Positions 37,086 through 45,401 of a stretch of DNA of 64,000 bases are shown piece after piece. Below the pieces are notes generated by a model. The model saw nothing but the letters and a program-made list of their open reading frames with translations. It made no database searches and was not told the DNA's origin. The number at the start of each line of letters is the position of its first letter. Position 1 is the first letter of the stretch. The translations under genes and the position numbers were made by a program. The stretch comes from [Borrelia] turdi (GTDB lineage: Bacteria; Spirochaetota; Spirochaetia; Borreliales; Borreliaceae), in contig NZ_QBLM01000002.1 of assembly GCF_008828755.2 (NCBI RefSeq), positions 1-64,000 on the forward strand, read 5' to 3'.

Positions 37086-38073
37086 TGAGCCCTTGTATTT
37101 GTTTTTATTAGTAATTTTTCCTTTAATAATTTATTTTAATCATTTTTTTAAAAATAGAGGGGGTAAGATAAAGTTTCCAATATCACTTTATGGTAATTTT
37201 AATTCTTTAAAGCTTAAGGATTATAAATTAAATTTGATGTATTTTTTTACTTATTCTTTTTTGTATTTAGCCGCAATGGCTATGGTGTTTGCTTTAGCAG
37301 GTCCTTCGGTTTCAAAAAAAAAGATGATACATCTTAGCGCTGGCGCTGACATTGTCATTGTTCTTGACATATCGCCTAGTATGGGAGCTGTTGAGTTTTC
37401 TTCTAAGAATAGACTTGAGTTTTCAAAAGAATTGATTAAACGTTTTGTTTCTCAACGCGAAAATGATAATATTGGCTTGGTAGCTTTTGCAAAAGATGCT
37501 TCAATAGTAGTGCCTATAACAACGGATAGGGATTTTTTTAATAAAAAGCTAGATGATATTTATATTATGGATCTTGGCAATGGATCTGCTTTAGGATTGG
37601 GTATTTCTATTGCGTTGTCTCATTTAAAGCATTCTGAAGCTTTCAAAAGATCGATAGTGGTTTTAACAGATGGGGTTGTCAATTCAGATGAGATCTATAA
37701 AGATCAAGTGATTAACCTTGCTCAAGGTTTAAATGTTAAGATTTATTCTATTGGTATTGGAAGTTCTGAAGAATTTAGTGTTGAGTTTAAATTAAGATCT
37801 GGAAAATTTTATCAAGGAAGTCTTAAAGAGGTTTATGATCCTAGTATGCTTGTTGAGATTTCAAATAAAACGGGAGGTCTTTTCTATTCGGTTAATGATG
37901 ATTTTTCTTTTCAATTTGCAATTCAAGATTTTTCAAAAAAAGAAAGTTTAGAGAGAAAAATTAAAATAGCCGTGGACAATAAAGATATTTATAAAGAATT
38001 TTTAGTTTTAGCGTTTTGTTTATTGCTTATTTATTTTATTTTTTCAAAAATTTTCTTAAAAGAGATACTATGA
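37072..38073 (+). CDS. batA: BatA: VWA-domain membrane protein
   Basis: 333 residues from the ATG at 37072, preceded by AGAGG; an upstream TTG (37048) would lie deep in the previous gene. Two N-terminal membrane segments (about 5-24 and 55-78), a VWA domain with an intact MIDAS (VLDISPSMG near 103-111, then VLTDGVVNS near 205), and a C-terminal membrane segment (about 312-330). In other spirochaetes Bat proteins are tied to oxidative or envelope stress. It overlaps the previous gene by 14 bases and batB by 4 (ATGA). Confidence 0.9.
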   Translation: MLTFNEPLYLFLLVIFPLIIYFNHFFKNRGGKIKFPISLYGNFNSLKLKDYKLNLMYFFTYSFLYLAAMAMVFALAGPSVSKKKMIHLSAGADIVIVLDISPSMGAVEFSSKNRLEFSKELIKRFVSQRENDNIGLVAFAKDASIVVPITTDRDFFNKKLDDIYIMDLGNGSALGLGISIALSHLKHSEAFKRSIVVLTDGVVNSDEIYKDQVINLAQGLNVKIYSIGIGSSEEFSVEFKLRSGKFYQGSLKEVYDPSMLVEISNKTGGLFYSVNDDFSFQFAIQDFSKKESLERKIKIAVDNKDIYKEFLVLAFCLLLIYFIFSKIFLKEIL

Positions 38074-39056
38074 GTATAAATAATTATAGTGCTTTATACT
38101 TTTTTTTAATTTTAATGTGGATTTTTTTTATATGTGTGCTTGATTTTAAACGAAATATTCCGTTTTTTAAAACCTTAAGCTTTATGTATAGAGACAATTC
38201 TTATATGCAAAATTACTACATTAAAAAAGTTCTCATGATAATGTTTTTTATTTTTAGCTTAATTTTTTTAATTTTATCTATCTTAGATATTTCTTGGGGA
38301 CAAAGAGCTGTTGAGGATGAAAGGAGTAAATTGAGAATTTCTTTTATTTTTGATATTTCTCGTAGTATGTTAAGTATAGATGAAGGTAAAATTATTAATA
38401 GACTTGAGAGTGCTAAAAATATGATTAGTTTAATTTTAAGTAATTTTGAGAATGCAGAATATTCTCTTACTATTTTTAAAGGCAATTCTTTATTGGTTTT
38501 GCCTTTTTCTAAAGATAAGGCCAGTTTAAACAAGATGTTAAATTATATAGAGCCTGATTTAATAAGTTCTCCTGGAAGTTTTTTAGGAGATGCTGTTTTT
38601 AGTGTAATTTCTAATATGATGGATGATTCTTATTATAATTTTTTAGTTATTTTAACAGATGGTGATGATTGGGGAGAAAGTAATTATTATAGGTTTTCTA
38701 AATTTGTCAATAATTTAAAGTTGGAAAGTTTTATAGTTGGAATTGGGGGGAGTAATCCGGTTTTATTTGATCAAAACTCAATTATTAAAGATAAAAATGG
38801 GAATCCTGTTAAAACTGTAATAAATGAAGAAAATTTACTTCTTCTTACCTCTTCTCTTAAAGGATCATATTATAACTTATATTTAAAAGGGATTAACTTT
38901 GTTGTCGATGATATAAGAAATGGTATAATAAGAAAAACATCAAATGATATTATACTCGTTGATGTATCAAGGTATAAAATTTTTTTAGTTATTTCGTTGT
39001 TGTTTATTTTTATGTATTTATTTGTCAGGATGATAAAGTGGGACGAAACTTTTTAG
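38070..39056 (+). CDS. batB: BatB: second VWA-domain membrane protein
   Basis: 328 residues from the ATG at 38070 (MSINNYSALY), overlapping batA by ATGA. Two N-terminal membrane segments (about 8-25 and 53-75), a VWA domain with DISRSMLSID and ILTDGDDWGE (intact DxSxS and TDG), and a C-terminal membrane segment. It is paralogous to batA and has the same topology. From memory, the B31 counterpart (BB0172) was reported to bind an integrin; that is not visible in the sequence. Confidence 0.9.
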   Translation: MSINNYSALYFFLILMWIFFICVLDFKRNIPFFKTLSFMYRDNSYMQNYYIKKVLMIMFFIFSLIFLILSILDISWGQRAVEDERSKLRISFIFDISRSMLSIDEGKIINRLESAKNMISLILSNFENAEYSLTIFKGNSLLVLPFSKDKASLNKMLNYIEPDLISSPGSFLGDAVFSVISNMMDDSYYNFLVILTDGDDWGESNYYRFSKFVNNLKLESFIVGIGGSNPVLFDQNSIIKDKNGNPVKTVINEENLLLLTSSLKGSYYNLYLKGINFVVDDIRNGIIRKTSNDIILVDVSRYKIFLVISLLFIFMYLFVRMIKWDETF

Positions 39057-39625
39057 CAGTTTTATATGCTTACTTTTTGTGTTTAGGTTTTTTGTCTTGT
39101 TCGAATGTTAAGTCTATGTCTTTAATGGCTATTGGGAATTACGAATATGTTAGAGGAAATTATCAAAATGCAATTTCAAATTATTATAATCTTGTAGAGG
39201 ATAAAAAATATTCTGCTTGGGGATATTACAATCTTGGTATTGTATACTATTCTTTAGGCGAATATGAAAGTTCTCTTAGGATATTATCTTATGCAAAGAA
39301 GACTAATGATATTTTTTTAAATTTTAATGTCAATTATAACGAGGGGATAATATACTATAATCAAGGGCTTTATCATAAGGCTGAGATGGCTTTTAAGGAG
39401 GCTTTAAAAATTGATCCTAGTAGTTATAATGCTAAGTATAATCTTGAACTTACAATAATAAAAAAACGAACAGTGCGTGATAGTTTTAATTCTTTAAGTG
39501 TAGAAAAAAGTAAAAATTTCGTTGAAAGTAATGAAAATTTTTTAAGGTATATTGAAAATCTTGAGAGGGTTGTATGGTTGAGAAAAATAGACGAGAGCCT
39601 AGTTGTTTCAAAAGAAGATTGGTAA
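39038..39625 (+). CDS. BatC-like TPR lipoprotein
   Basis: 195 residues from a GTG start with AGGA 7 bases upstream. A hydrophobic leader ends GFLSC (Cys near residue 21), an acceptable spirochaetal lipobox, so the protein is probably a lipoprotein. Residues 28-145 hold three TPR-like units, including YYNLGIVYYSLGEYE and FKEALKIDPSSYNAKYNLEL. In Bat operons a TPR protein usually follows the VWA pair. It overlaps batB by 19 bases and batD by 52. Confidence 0.8.
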   Translation: MGRNFLAVLYAYFLCLGFLSCSNVKSMSLMAIGNYEYVRGNYQNAISNYYNLVEDKKYSAWGYYNLGIVYYSLGEYESSLRILSYAKKTNDIFLNFNVNYNEGIIYYNQGLYHKAEMAFKEALKIDPSSYNAKYNLELTIIKKRTVRDSFNSLSVEKSKNFVESNENFLRYIENLERVVWLRKIDESLVVSKEDW

Positions 39626-41625
39626 TATTTTTTATTTATTTTTTTTCAATCTCAAGACTTTATTCACTTACGGGTATTGATTTTATTACTAATATTAAAG
39701 TTTTAAAGGGTGACAAATTTATTCAGATTGTAAAGCTTAACAATCCTTTACAAGATATTGATATAAGTTTGCTAAAAGTTGAAATAAATAAAGAAGTTAA
39801 ATCCAATTCTAATGTTTTATCAATATCCAGGATAACTGATAATAATAACCTTTCTTTTGTTGAGATTAAAGTTGAATATCTTTTTGAGAGTCTAGGATTT
39901 ATTAAGATTCCACCATTAAAAGTAATTTATAAAGGTGATTTTTATTTATCCTCAGAGGTTGAAGTTAGCGTGCTAAGATCTGATGAAATAAATTCTTTTG
40001 GTTTGCCAGTTGATTTATATTGGGATTTTGATAAAAAAGAGGTTTATGAATATCAAAGCATTGGGCTTGTTTTGCGTTCAAATTGGCTTTCAGATAGTAA
40101 TTCTAATGAAATGTCTGGATTTTTGCCTGCTATTAAGGATGCAATGATTGAAAAGATGCCTATATTTGGAGATATTAAATATAGAACTTTCCATAATAAA
40201 GAAATTCTAGATGTACCTTTTTATAACTTTGTACTGACTCCTCTTAAGGGCTCAAAAAGCGTTTTGATTCCCAGTTTTCCTTTTAATATTGATTCTGGCC
40301 TTGTTAGGGAAACCCCCGAGCTTTTATTAAAAGTTAAACCGATTCCCAAAGAGGTTAAATCTTTAGCGGTGGGAACTTTTAGAATTGATTATGAGACTCC
40401 GACTTATTCAGCAATTGAGCAAGATATATTTACTATTTTAATAAAGATTACAGGTCAGGGGAATTTTCCACATTTTTACTTTCCAGAGATTGAGACTTAT
40501 AATTCTAAAATTCTTAATAAAAAGAAAAATTATAATTTTAAGCCTACTAAAAGCGGGTATAAGGGCAGTATTTCTCAAATTTATACAGTTAAGCCTGGTA
40601 CTAAAGGCAGTGTATTTTTGAATATTGGCGATTTTAATTATTTAAATCCCGATAATGGGACAGTTTATACTCTTAAAGGAAAAAAATTGAAGTACGAATA
40701 CTCAGGGGAGTTTAATAGCGTAAACAAAATTCAAAATAATGTAGATTCTGATTTTAAGCTGTTATCTTATTCTGATATTTTGAATTACAAAAATAAAACT
40801 TTTTTATTTTTTGTTCCATACTATTATTTACTTTTGATTCCAGGATTTTTATTATCTTTAGCCATTTTAATTAACTATAAAAAATTTTTTGCAGCATCAA
40901 GTTTTGGATTGGCTATTTTAATATTGGCTGCTGGCATTAGTTTAAATGCTGTAGATGATGGTTTATTGTCAGAAAGAAATATAAATGATTTGATTGAAAA
41001 CTATAATACTAAAAATTATGATGCTTCACTTATCAAGATTGATAATATTCTTAAAAAATATCCAAATTATTCAGGGCTTTGGTTAAATAGAGCTCTTGTT
41101 TTAAGTAAAATGGATAGAGATTTTGATGCTATTTATTCAGCTTATAAAGCATTTTTGGCTTCTCCAAATAATGATGCCCCCTATAAGGTTATTGATTTGA
41201 TTGAAACTAAAAATGGAATTACGGATAATATTCGTAACAATAGTTTTATCTTTTCTAATATTTTTTTTATTATTAGCTTATTTTTAATAAATTTTTTAGT
41301 CGTATCTATTTCTTATAGATTTTGGGCAAAAAATTTAAAAAAAATAATTATATTTTTACTTTTTTCTGCGGTTTGTTTTACTATATTTGAAACATACTAT
41401 TTTTATTCTGAGCAACAATCTGAGGTAGGAATAATTAAAGGTGATTTAGTTTCTCTTTATAAAGTTCCTGACAACTTTTCAAGAAGTTGGAGATTTTTAA
41501 AAGGAAATGCTAGTGTTTATATCCTTGACAGCAAAGACAATTTTGTTCTTATTGAAACAAGCTATGGACTTCAAGGCTGGATTCATAAAAATTTTATTGT
41601 GTCATTAAAAGATGATTTAATTTAA
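39574..41625 (+). CDS. batD: BatD-like protein with C-terminal TPR and SH3 regions
   Basis: 683 residues from an ATG inside the previous gene (52-base overlap). A signal segment (about 15-32) is followed by an oxygen-tolerance/BatD-type exported beta region (to about 400) containing ETPTYSAIEQDIFTI and GQGNFPHFYFPEI. Then come two membrane segments (about 410-430 and 435-455), a TPR-like stretch (about 470-535 with YPNYSGLWLNRALVLS), a membrane segment near 550-570, another near 585-605, and a terminal SH3b-like domain (about 618-680, with LVSLYKVP and GLQGWIHKNFI). The BatD-TPR-SH3 fusion may place a BatE-like function in one chain. Confidence 0.85.
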   Translation: MVEKNRREPSCFKRRLVIFFIYFFSISRLYSLTGIDFITNIKVLKGDKFIQIVKLNNPLQDIDISLLKVEINKEVKSNSNVLSISRITDNNNLSFVEIKVEYLFESLGFIKIPPLKVIYKGDFYLSSEVEVSVLRSDEINSFGLPVDLYWDFDKKEVYEYQSIGLVLRSNWLSDSNSNEMSGFLPAIKDAMIEKMPIFGDIKYRTFHNKEILDVPFYNFVLTPLKGSKSVLIPSFPFNIDSGLVRETPELLLKVKPIPKEVKSLAVGTFRIDYETPTYSAIEQDIFTILIKITGQGNFPHFYFPEIETYNSKILNKKKNYNFKPTKSGYKGSISQIYTVKPGTKGSVFLNIGDFNYLNPDNGTVYTLKGKKLKYEYSGEFNSVNKIQNNVDSDFKLLSYSDILNYKNKTFLFFVPYYYLLLIPGFLLSLAILINYKKFFAASSFGLAILILAAGISLNAVDDGLLSERNINDLIENYNTKNYDASLIKIDNILKKYPNYSGLWLNRALVLSKMDRDFDAIYSAYKAFLASPNNDAPYKVIDLIETKNGITDNIRNNSFIFSNIFFIISLFLINFLVVSISYRFWAKNLKKIIIFLLFSAVCFTIFETYYFYSEQQSEVGIIKGDLVSLYKVPDNFSRSWRFLKGNASVYILDSKDNFVLIETSYGLQGWIHKNFIVSLKDDLI

Positions 41626-41670
41626 AAATAAATATTTACAATGATTTTAATCTTTTTAAAGGGTTTAATT

Positions 41671-41892
41671 TTATTTTTCCCTGTATACTATTCTACCTTT
41701 TGTAAGATCATAAGGGGAAAGTTCAACTTTTACTTTATCACCGGGAACTATTTTTATGAAATGTTTTCGCATCTTGCCAGATAGATGGGCAAGTACAATA
41801 TGTTTGTTTTTAAGTTCTACTCTAAACATGGTATTTGGAAGGGATTCTTTTACAACTCCTTCTGTTTCAATAGCTTCTTCTTTAATATTCAA
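41671..41892 (-). CDS. infA: Translation initiation factor IF-1
   Basis: 73 residues, the usual size. [41 protein letters not shown] and [21 protein letters not shown] follow the IF1 OB-fold. The start is TTG, 5 bases after GGAGG; no ATG is available. It is divergent from dksA, with a strong promoter for each in the 164-base gap. Confidence 0.95.
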   Translation of the reverse strand: MNIKEEAIETEGVVKESLPNTMFRVELKNKHIVLAHLSGKMRKHFIKIVPGDKVKVELSPYDLTKGRIVYREK

Positions 41893-41923
41893 GACAACCT
41901 CCGTATTTTCTCTAATAGGATAA

Positions 41924-41952
41924 ATTTTACATGATTAAACATATCATTTCAA
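41924..41952 (-). promoter_or_regulatory. Promoter of infA
   Basis: Minus strand TTGAAA (41947-41952), 17-base spacer, TAAAAT (41924-41929); each hexamer matches 5 of 6 consensus bases. The expected leader to the TTG start is about 25 bases and holds GGAGG. Confidence 0.7.
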
Positions 41953-41986
41953 TTGTTCTTTTTAAGAATAAAAGCATTATTGTTTG

Positions 41987-42015
41987 TTTACATTATAAGA
42001 AATTGTGTATATAAT
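41987..42015 (+). promoter_or_regulatory. Promoter of dksA
   Basis: TTTACA (41987-41992), 17-base spacer, perfect TATAAT (42010-42015): among the best sigma-70 promoters in the window. The leader would be about 35 bases with GGGAGG 4 bases before the ATG. Confidence 0.75.
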
Positions 42016-42056
42016 TACACGAAGTTTTTTAAAAATGTAATTTATAGGGAGGTATC

Positions 42057-42434
42057 ATGCAAAAAGCTAGTTCTGAGCATGAATTTATTGAAGAGATAAA
42101 GAAATTTCTTTCAGCAGAAAAAAGAGAGATATTAGATTCTATTAAGTCTGTAGAAAATAGCAAAAAGGAAATAATCAATAATGATATGTATCCAAAGGAT
42201 GTTGTTGATATTGCTTTTGATAATATGGATGGAAATAATCTTGAAGCATTAGGCTTTGTTGAAAAGAGAAAGTTGAATTTAATAAATCAAGCTCTTTATA
42301 GAATTTCTCAAAATTCTTATGGTAAGTGCTTGGCTTGTGAAAAAGAAATTGCTAGGGAGAGACTTTTGGCAATTCCTTATGCTTTTTTATGTATTAGTTG
42401 TCAGACAAAAAAAGAAAAAAAGAGCAGAAGATGA
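42057..42434 (+). CDS. dksA: DksA/TraR-family transcription factor
   Basis: 125 residues. The N-terminal coiled-coil part (EEIKKFLSAEKREILDSIK) and the C4 zinc finger CLACEKEIARERLLAIPYA plus CISC (two CxxC pairs near residues 95-115) match DksA. DksA binds the secondary channel of RNA polymerase and acts with ppGpp; the Rel enzyme is coded at 15484-17487. In Lyme borreliae DksA is a known regulator of nutrient-stress genes. Strong own promoter; the gene is monocistronic by layout, because the next gene is convergent 11 bases away. Confidence 0.92.
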   Translation: MQKASSEHEFIEEIKKFLSAEKREILDSIKSVENSKKEIINNDMYPKDVVDIAFDNMDGNNLEALGFVEKRKLNLINQALYRISQNSYGKCLACEKEIARERLLAIPYAFLCISCQTKKEKKSRR

Positions 42435-42445
42435 GGCATTTTAAG

Positions 42446-43615
42446 TTAGTTATTTAATATTGTAATTTCTACTCGTCTATTTTTAGCCTTTAATGGGGAT
42501 GATTTAGGATATTTTGGTTTTTGAGATCCCCATCCTTTAAATAGTATTTGGTCTTTATTTTTTACTTTCATTTTTATTAAATAATTTCCAATTGCACGAG
42601 CTCTTTTTTCAGAGAGTTCGTGCATCTCTTCTTCCAATCCAAATTGCTCAGTATGTCCTTCTATTAGTATGTTATTTTTTTTAAATTTTTCAAGAAGTTT
42701 AGCTATAAGGTCAAGTTTTTTGTATTCTTTTTGCAGTATTTGAAATGAGTCAGGATAAAATTCAATATCTAAGCTTAAATTAATTCCTTTATTATTTTTT
42801 TCAACACTAATAGTTTTTATTTTTTTTTCTTGTATGTAATTTTCAACTTCAGTTTCAATGAAATTGTCATCTGGAAGCTCAATTGAAACTACTCTGCCAA
42901 AAGAGTTTCCAATCATTTTAAAATGTTGGTTGTTGTTTTGCTTTATTTCAAATGTATATTCATCATTGTATTTATACGTATTGCCAATTTCATTGTCAAA
43001 ATAAATTTTTTGGGTTACTTTTTGATAAAAAAATATGTTTTTTATATTGTATTGTGATTCATAATCCGAGAGGATTATGTGGTAATTTTTTCCGTTGTGC
43101 TCTTCTTTGCCTTTATATTCATAGTTAACATTAAATTTTACAATAAAATCTTTTATACTTTTGTCTATTTTTGAAGCTTCTATGTATTCTTCTGCAGGAT
43201 ATGTCCATTTTTCATTTATTTTAATAGGTGTTTTTGGAAATCTTGGTATGCCTCTAACAGAGGGTCTTTTTTGATTTGCTCCTATTATATATTCTCCTTG
43301 ATTATTTATGCTGAAAATTTCTTCAAACTCTTCATTTAATAGGTAAGGATCATTAATATTTTCTCTTTTTAAGATTCTAAAGAAAGCTTTAATGTTTGCA
43401 AATTTTTCTTTTATGTTTGTTATTTCGCTTGAAATTTGAATATTGGTTGTATAATTTGAATTATAATGTCCATTTAAATATATTTTTTGATTATCTGTAC
43501 CTTCTAGTCTGAACTTTGCACCTTTAATGTATTTGAATTCAAAGATTTCAGAAGACAAAGCTACACTTTGAACTAAAAATAATAGCAACAATATCATGGT
43601 TGCTTTGGTATTCAT
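42446..43615 (-). CDS. TpN50-like OmpA-domain envelope protein
   Basis: 389 residues. A signal peptide (about 1-22) precedes a beta-rich domain of some 250 residues of no recognised fold, then a C-terminal OmpA/MotB peptidoglycan-binding domain (about 280-389): LSLDIEFYPDSFQIL, ILIEGHTEQFG and LSEKRARAIGNYLIKM, KGWGSQKP and NRRVEITI. Both binding residues (Asp/Glu-type at GHTE and the Arg of NRRVE) are there. The overall plan matches TpN50 of Treponema, whose homologue lies here in B31 as I recall. It likely links envelope and peptidoglycan. Confidence 0.83.
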   Translation of the reverse strand: MNTKATMILLLLFLVQSVALSSEIFEFKYIKGAKFRLEGTDNQKIYLNGHYNSNYTTNIQISSEITNIKEKFANIKAFFRILKRENINDPYLLNEEFEEIFSINNQGEYIIGANQKRPSVRGIPRFPKTPIKINEKWTYPAEEYIEASKIDKSIKDFIVKFNVNYEYKGKEEHNGKNYHIILSDYESQYNIKNIFFYQKVTQKIYFDNEIGNTYKYNDEYTFEIKQNNNQHFKMIGNSFGRVVSIELPDDNFIETEVENYIQEKKIKTISVEKNNKGINLSLDIEFYPDSFQILQKEYKKLDLIAKLLEKFKKNNILIEGHTEQFGLEEEMHELSEKRARAIGNYLIKMKVKNKDQILFKGWGSQKPKYPKSSPLKAKNRRVEITILNN

Positions 43616-43679
43616 TAATAAATTTTATCATAAAAGTATTTAATTTTTAAATTTGTCTTCAAATTACTATTTGATATTT

Positions 43680-43688
43680 TGTTATAAT
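43680..43688 (+). promoter_or_regulatory. Extended -10 promoter of malQ
   Basis: TGTTATAAT, TGn plus a perfect TATAAT, 67 bases before the malQ ATG. No -35 match stands out. The leader would carry AGGGG next to the start. Confidence 0.55.
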
Positions 43689-43755
43689 CCAATATTGATT
43701 ATAATTTATAGCACAGTGGGTAATTTTTTAAATTATTAATTAATAGGGGTTTTAT

Positions 43756-45276
43756 ATGAAATATAAAAAAATAAGATTTAATTTAAATTTGAAAAGAAAA
43801 AGTGGTGTTTTGCTTAACATAAGTTCTTTGCCATCTAAATATGGTATTGGAGATTTGGGTAAAGGTGCTTATAAATTTATAGATTTTTTGTTTGCATCTT
43901 CGCAGAGTTATTGGCAAATGTTTTCTTATTCTCCTGTTGATTTTACAAGATCTCCCCCTTATTCAATTTTTTCGGCTTTTGCTGGTAATGTTTATTATAT
44001 TGATTTAGAAGCTATTGGCAAATTTATAGATTCAGATTTGAATCTATTAAAGGAAAATGAAACCAGGTACTCTGATTTAAAAAAATTAAGTTTTAAAGAT
44101 AAATTCCTTAAAGAAGCTGCTTTAAATTTTATTAGTAGAGCTTCGGTCAATGAGGTTAAAAGCTTTGAAAAGTTTAAAAAAAAGTCTTCTTATTGGCTTT
44201 TGGATTTTGCAAGTTTTGTTGCATTTAAAGAATATTTTTTTAAAGAATCAAAGGATGCTTTTAACGTTCTTTTTGATAGAGGAATTCTTAAAAGAAATGA
44301 AAAAGATTTATTTAAATTGAGAAATATCCTCTCAAAAGAGATTAAAGTTCAAGAGGTATTGCAGTATTTCTTTTTTTCACAGTTTCAAGCTTTAAAGCGT
44401 TATGCAAATGATAAGGGAATTGAGTTAGTTATGAACGTGCCTCTTTTTATAGCTTATGATTCTGCTGATGTTTGGGCACATCAAAAATATTTTAAGTTGA
44501 GATTTGATGCAAGCAAAGATAAGGTCGCAGGAATTTCTCCAGATTATTTTTTAGAACAAGAGCAAGCTTGGGATAGTCCAGCTTATAGCTGGAATGTTTT
44601 AAAGAAATTTAAGTATGAATGGTGGGCAAAAAGGATTGAGATTTTAAGAAAGTATGTAGATGTAATTAAAATTGATCATTTCAGAGGTTTTGTTTCTACT
44701 TGGGAAGTTAGCGTGGATGAGGCTTATGCTTTTAATGGGTTGTGGGTAAAGTCACCAGGACGAGATTTTTTTAATTTTATTTTAAATGAAATTAAAGATT
44801 TAAAAATTTGGGTTGAAGATTTTCAAAACGATCTTGAAGATGTTTCAAGGCTAAAAGATTTTTTTAATTTTCCAGGAATGAGAATAATGAATCTTGCTTT
44901 TGATTTTGATTCAGGTAATCAGAATCTTCCTCATAATTATATTAAAAATTGTATAGTTTACACAGGAGTTGGTGATAATGGTACAATACGAGAATTTATT
45001 AACTCTTTAGATGATTTACATAAAAAGTATATTTTTGATTATTTAAATACAAATGAAGATTTTGTTGTTTGGGATATGATAAGAAGTGCTATGAGTAGTG
45101 TTTCTGATAATGTAATAGTTCCAATGCAAGATTATATTAATTTAGAAGATGAATTTAAGGCAAATATTCCAAAAAGTACTTTAGATAATTGGATTTTTAG
45201 ATTATTAGAAAGTGATTTAGATGATACTTTGAGTAAAAATATAGGTTTTATTACAAGGCTTTATGGTAGGGCGTAA
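43756..45276 (+). CDS. malQ: 4-alpha-glucanotransferase (amylomaltase, GH77)
   Basis: 506 residues, normal for GH77. The N-terminus GVLLNISSLPSKYGIGDLG and the nucleophile region IKIDHFRGF (near 302-310) are standard, and the acid/base Glu is in WVEDFQND. The third catalytic loop reads YTGVGDNGT where most MalQ proteins have YTGTHDNDT: the Asp is kept but the His before it is Gly. The enzyme transfers glucan segments between maltodextrins. AGGGG precedes the ATG. Whether the altered loop changes substrate use is unknown to me. Confidence 0.92.
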   Translation: MKYKKIRFNLNLKRKSGVLLNISSLPSKYGIGDLGKGAYKFIDFLFASSQSYWQMFSYSPVDFTRSPPYSIFSAFAGNVYYIDLEAIGKFIDSDLNLLKENETRYSDLKKLSFKDKFLKEAALNFISRASVNEVKSFEKFKKKSSYWLLDFASFVAFKEYFFKESKDAFNVLFDRGILKRNEKDLFKLRNILSKEIKVQEVLQYFFFSQFQALKRYANDKGIELVMNVPLFIAYDSADVWAHQKYFKLRFDASKDKVAGISPDYFLEQEQAWDSPAYSWNVLKKFKYEWWAKRIEILRKYVDVIKIDHFRGFVSTWEVSVDEAYAFNGLWVKSPGRDFFNFILNEIKDLKIWVEDFQNDLEDVSRLKDFFNFPGMRIMNLAFDFDSGNQNLPHNYIKNCIVYTGVGDNGTIREFINSLDDLHKKYIFDYLNTNEDFVVWDMIRSAMSSVSDNVIVPMQDYINLEDEFKANIPKSTLDNWIFRLLESDLDDTLSKNIGFITRLYGRA

Positions 45277-45280
45277 GATT

Positions 45281-45309
45281 TTTAAGAAGAAGAAGAAATT
45301 TGCTATAAT
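45281..45309 (+). promoter_or_regulatory. Promoter after malQ
   Basis: TTTAAG (45281-45286), 17-base spacer, TGCTATAAT at 45301-45309 with an extended -10. It begins 5 bases after the malQ stop and reads toward the gene at 45402, about 90 bases on. Confidence 0.5.
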
Positions 45310-45401
45310 GTTTTGATATTTTTAAATTTAATTGAGATTTAATGTGTCAAATGAAAATCATTGTTATTTAATATTTTTTGATTTGCAAGTATTATTTATT
45401 A

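Noticed and set aside
38216-38533. Minus-strand frame of 105 codons inside batB
   Set aside because: It lies wholly under the VWA domain of batB and has no ribosome-binding site or known motif.
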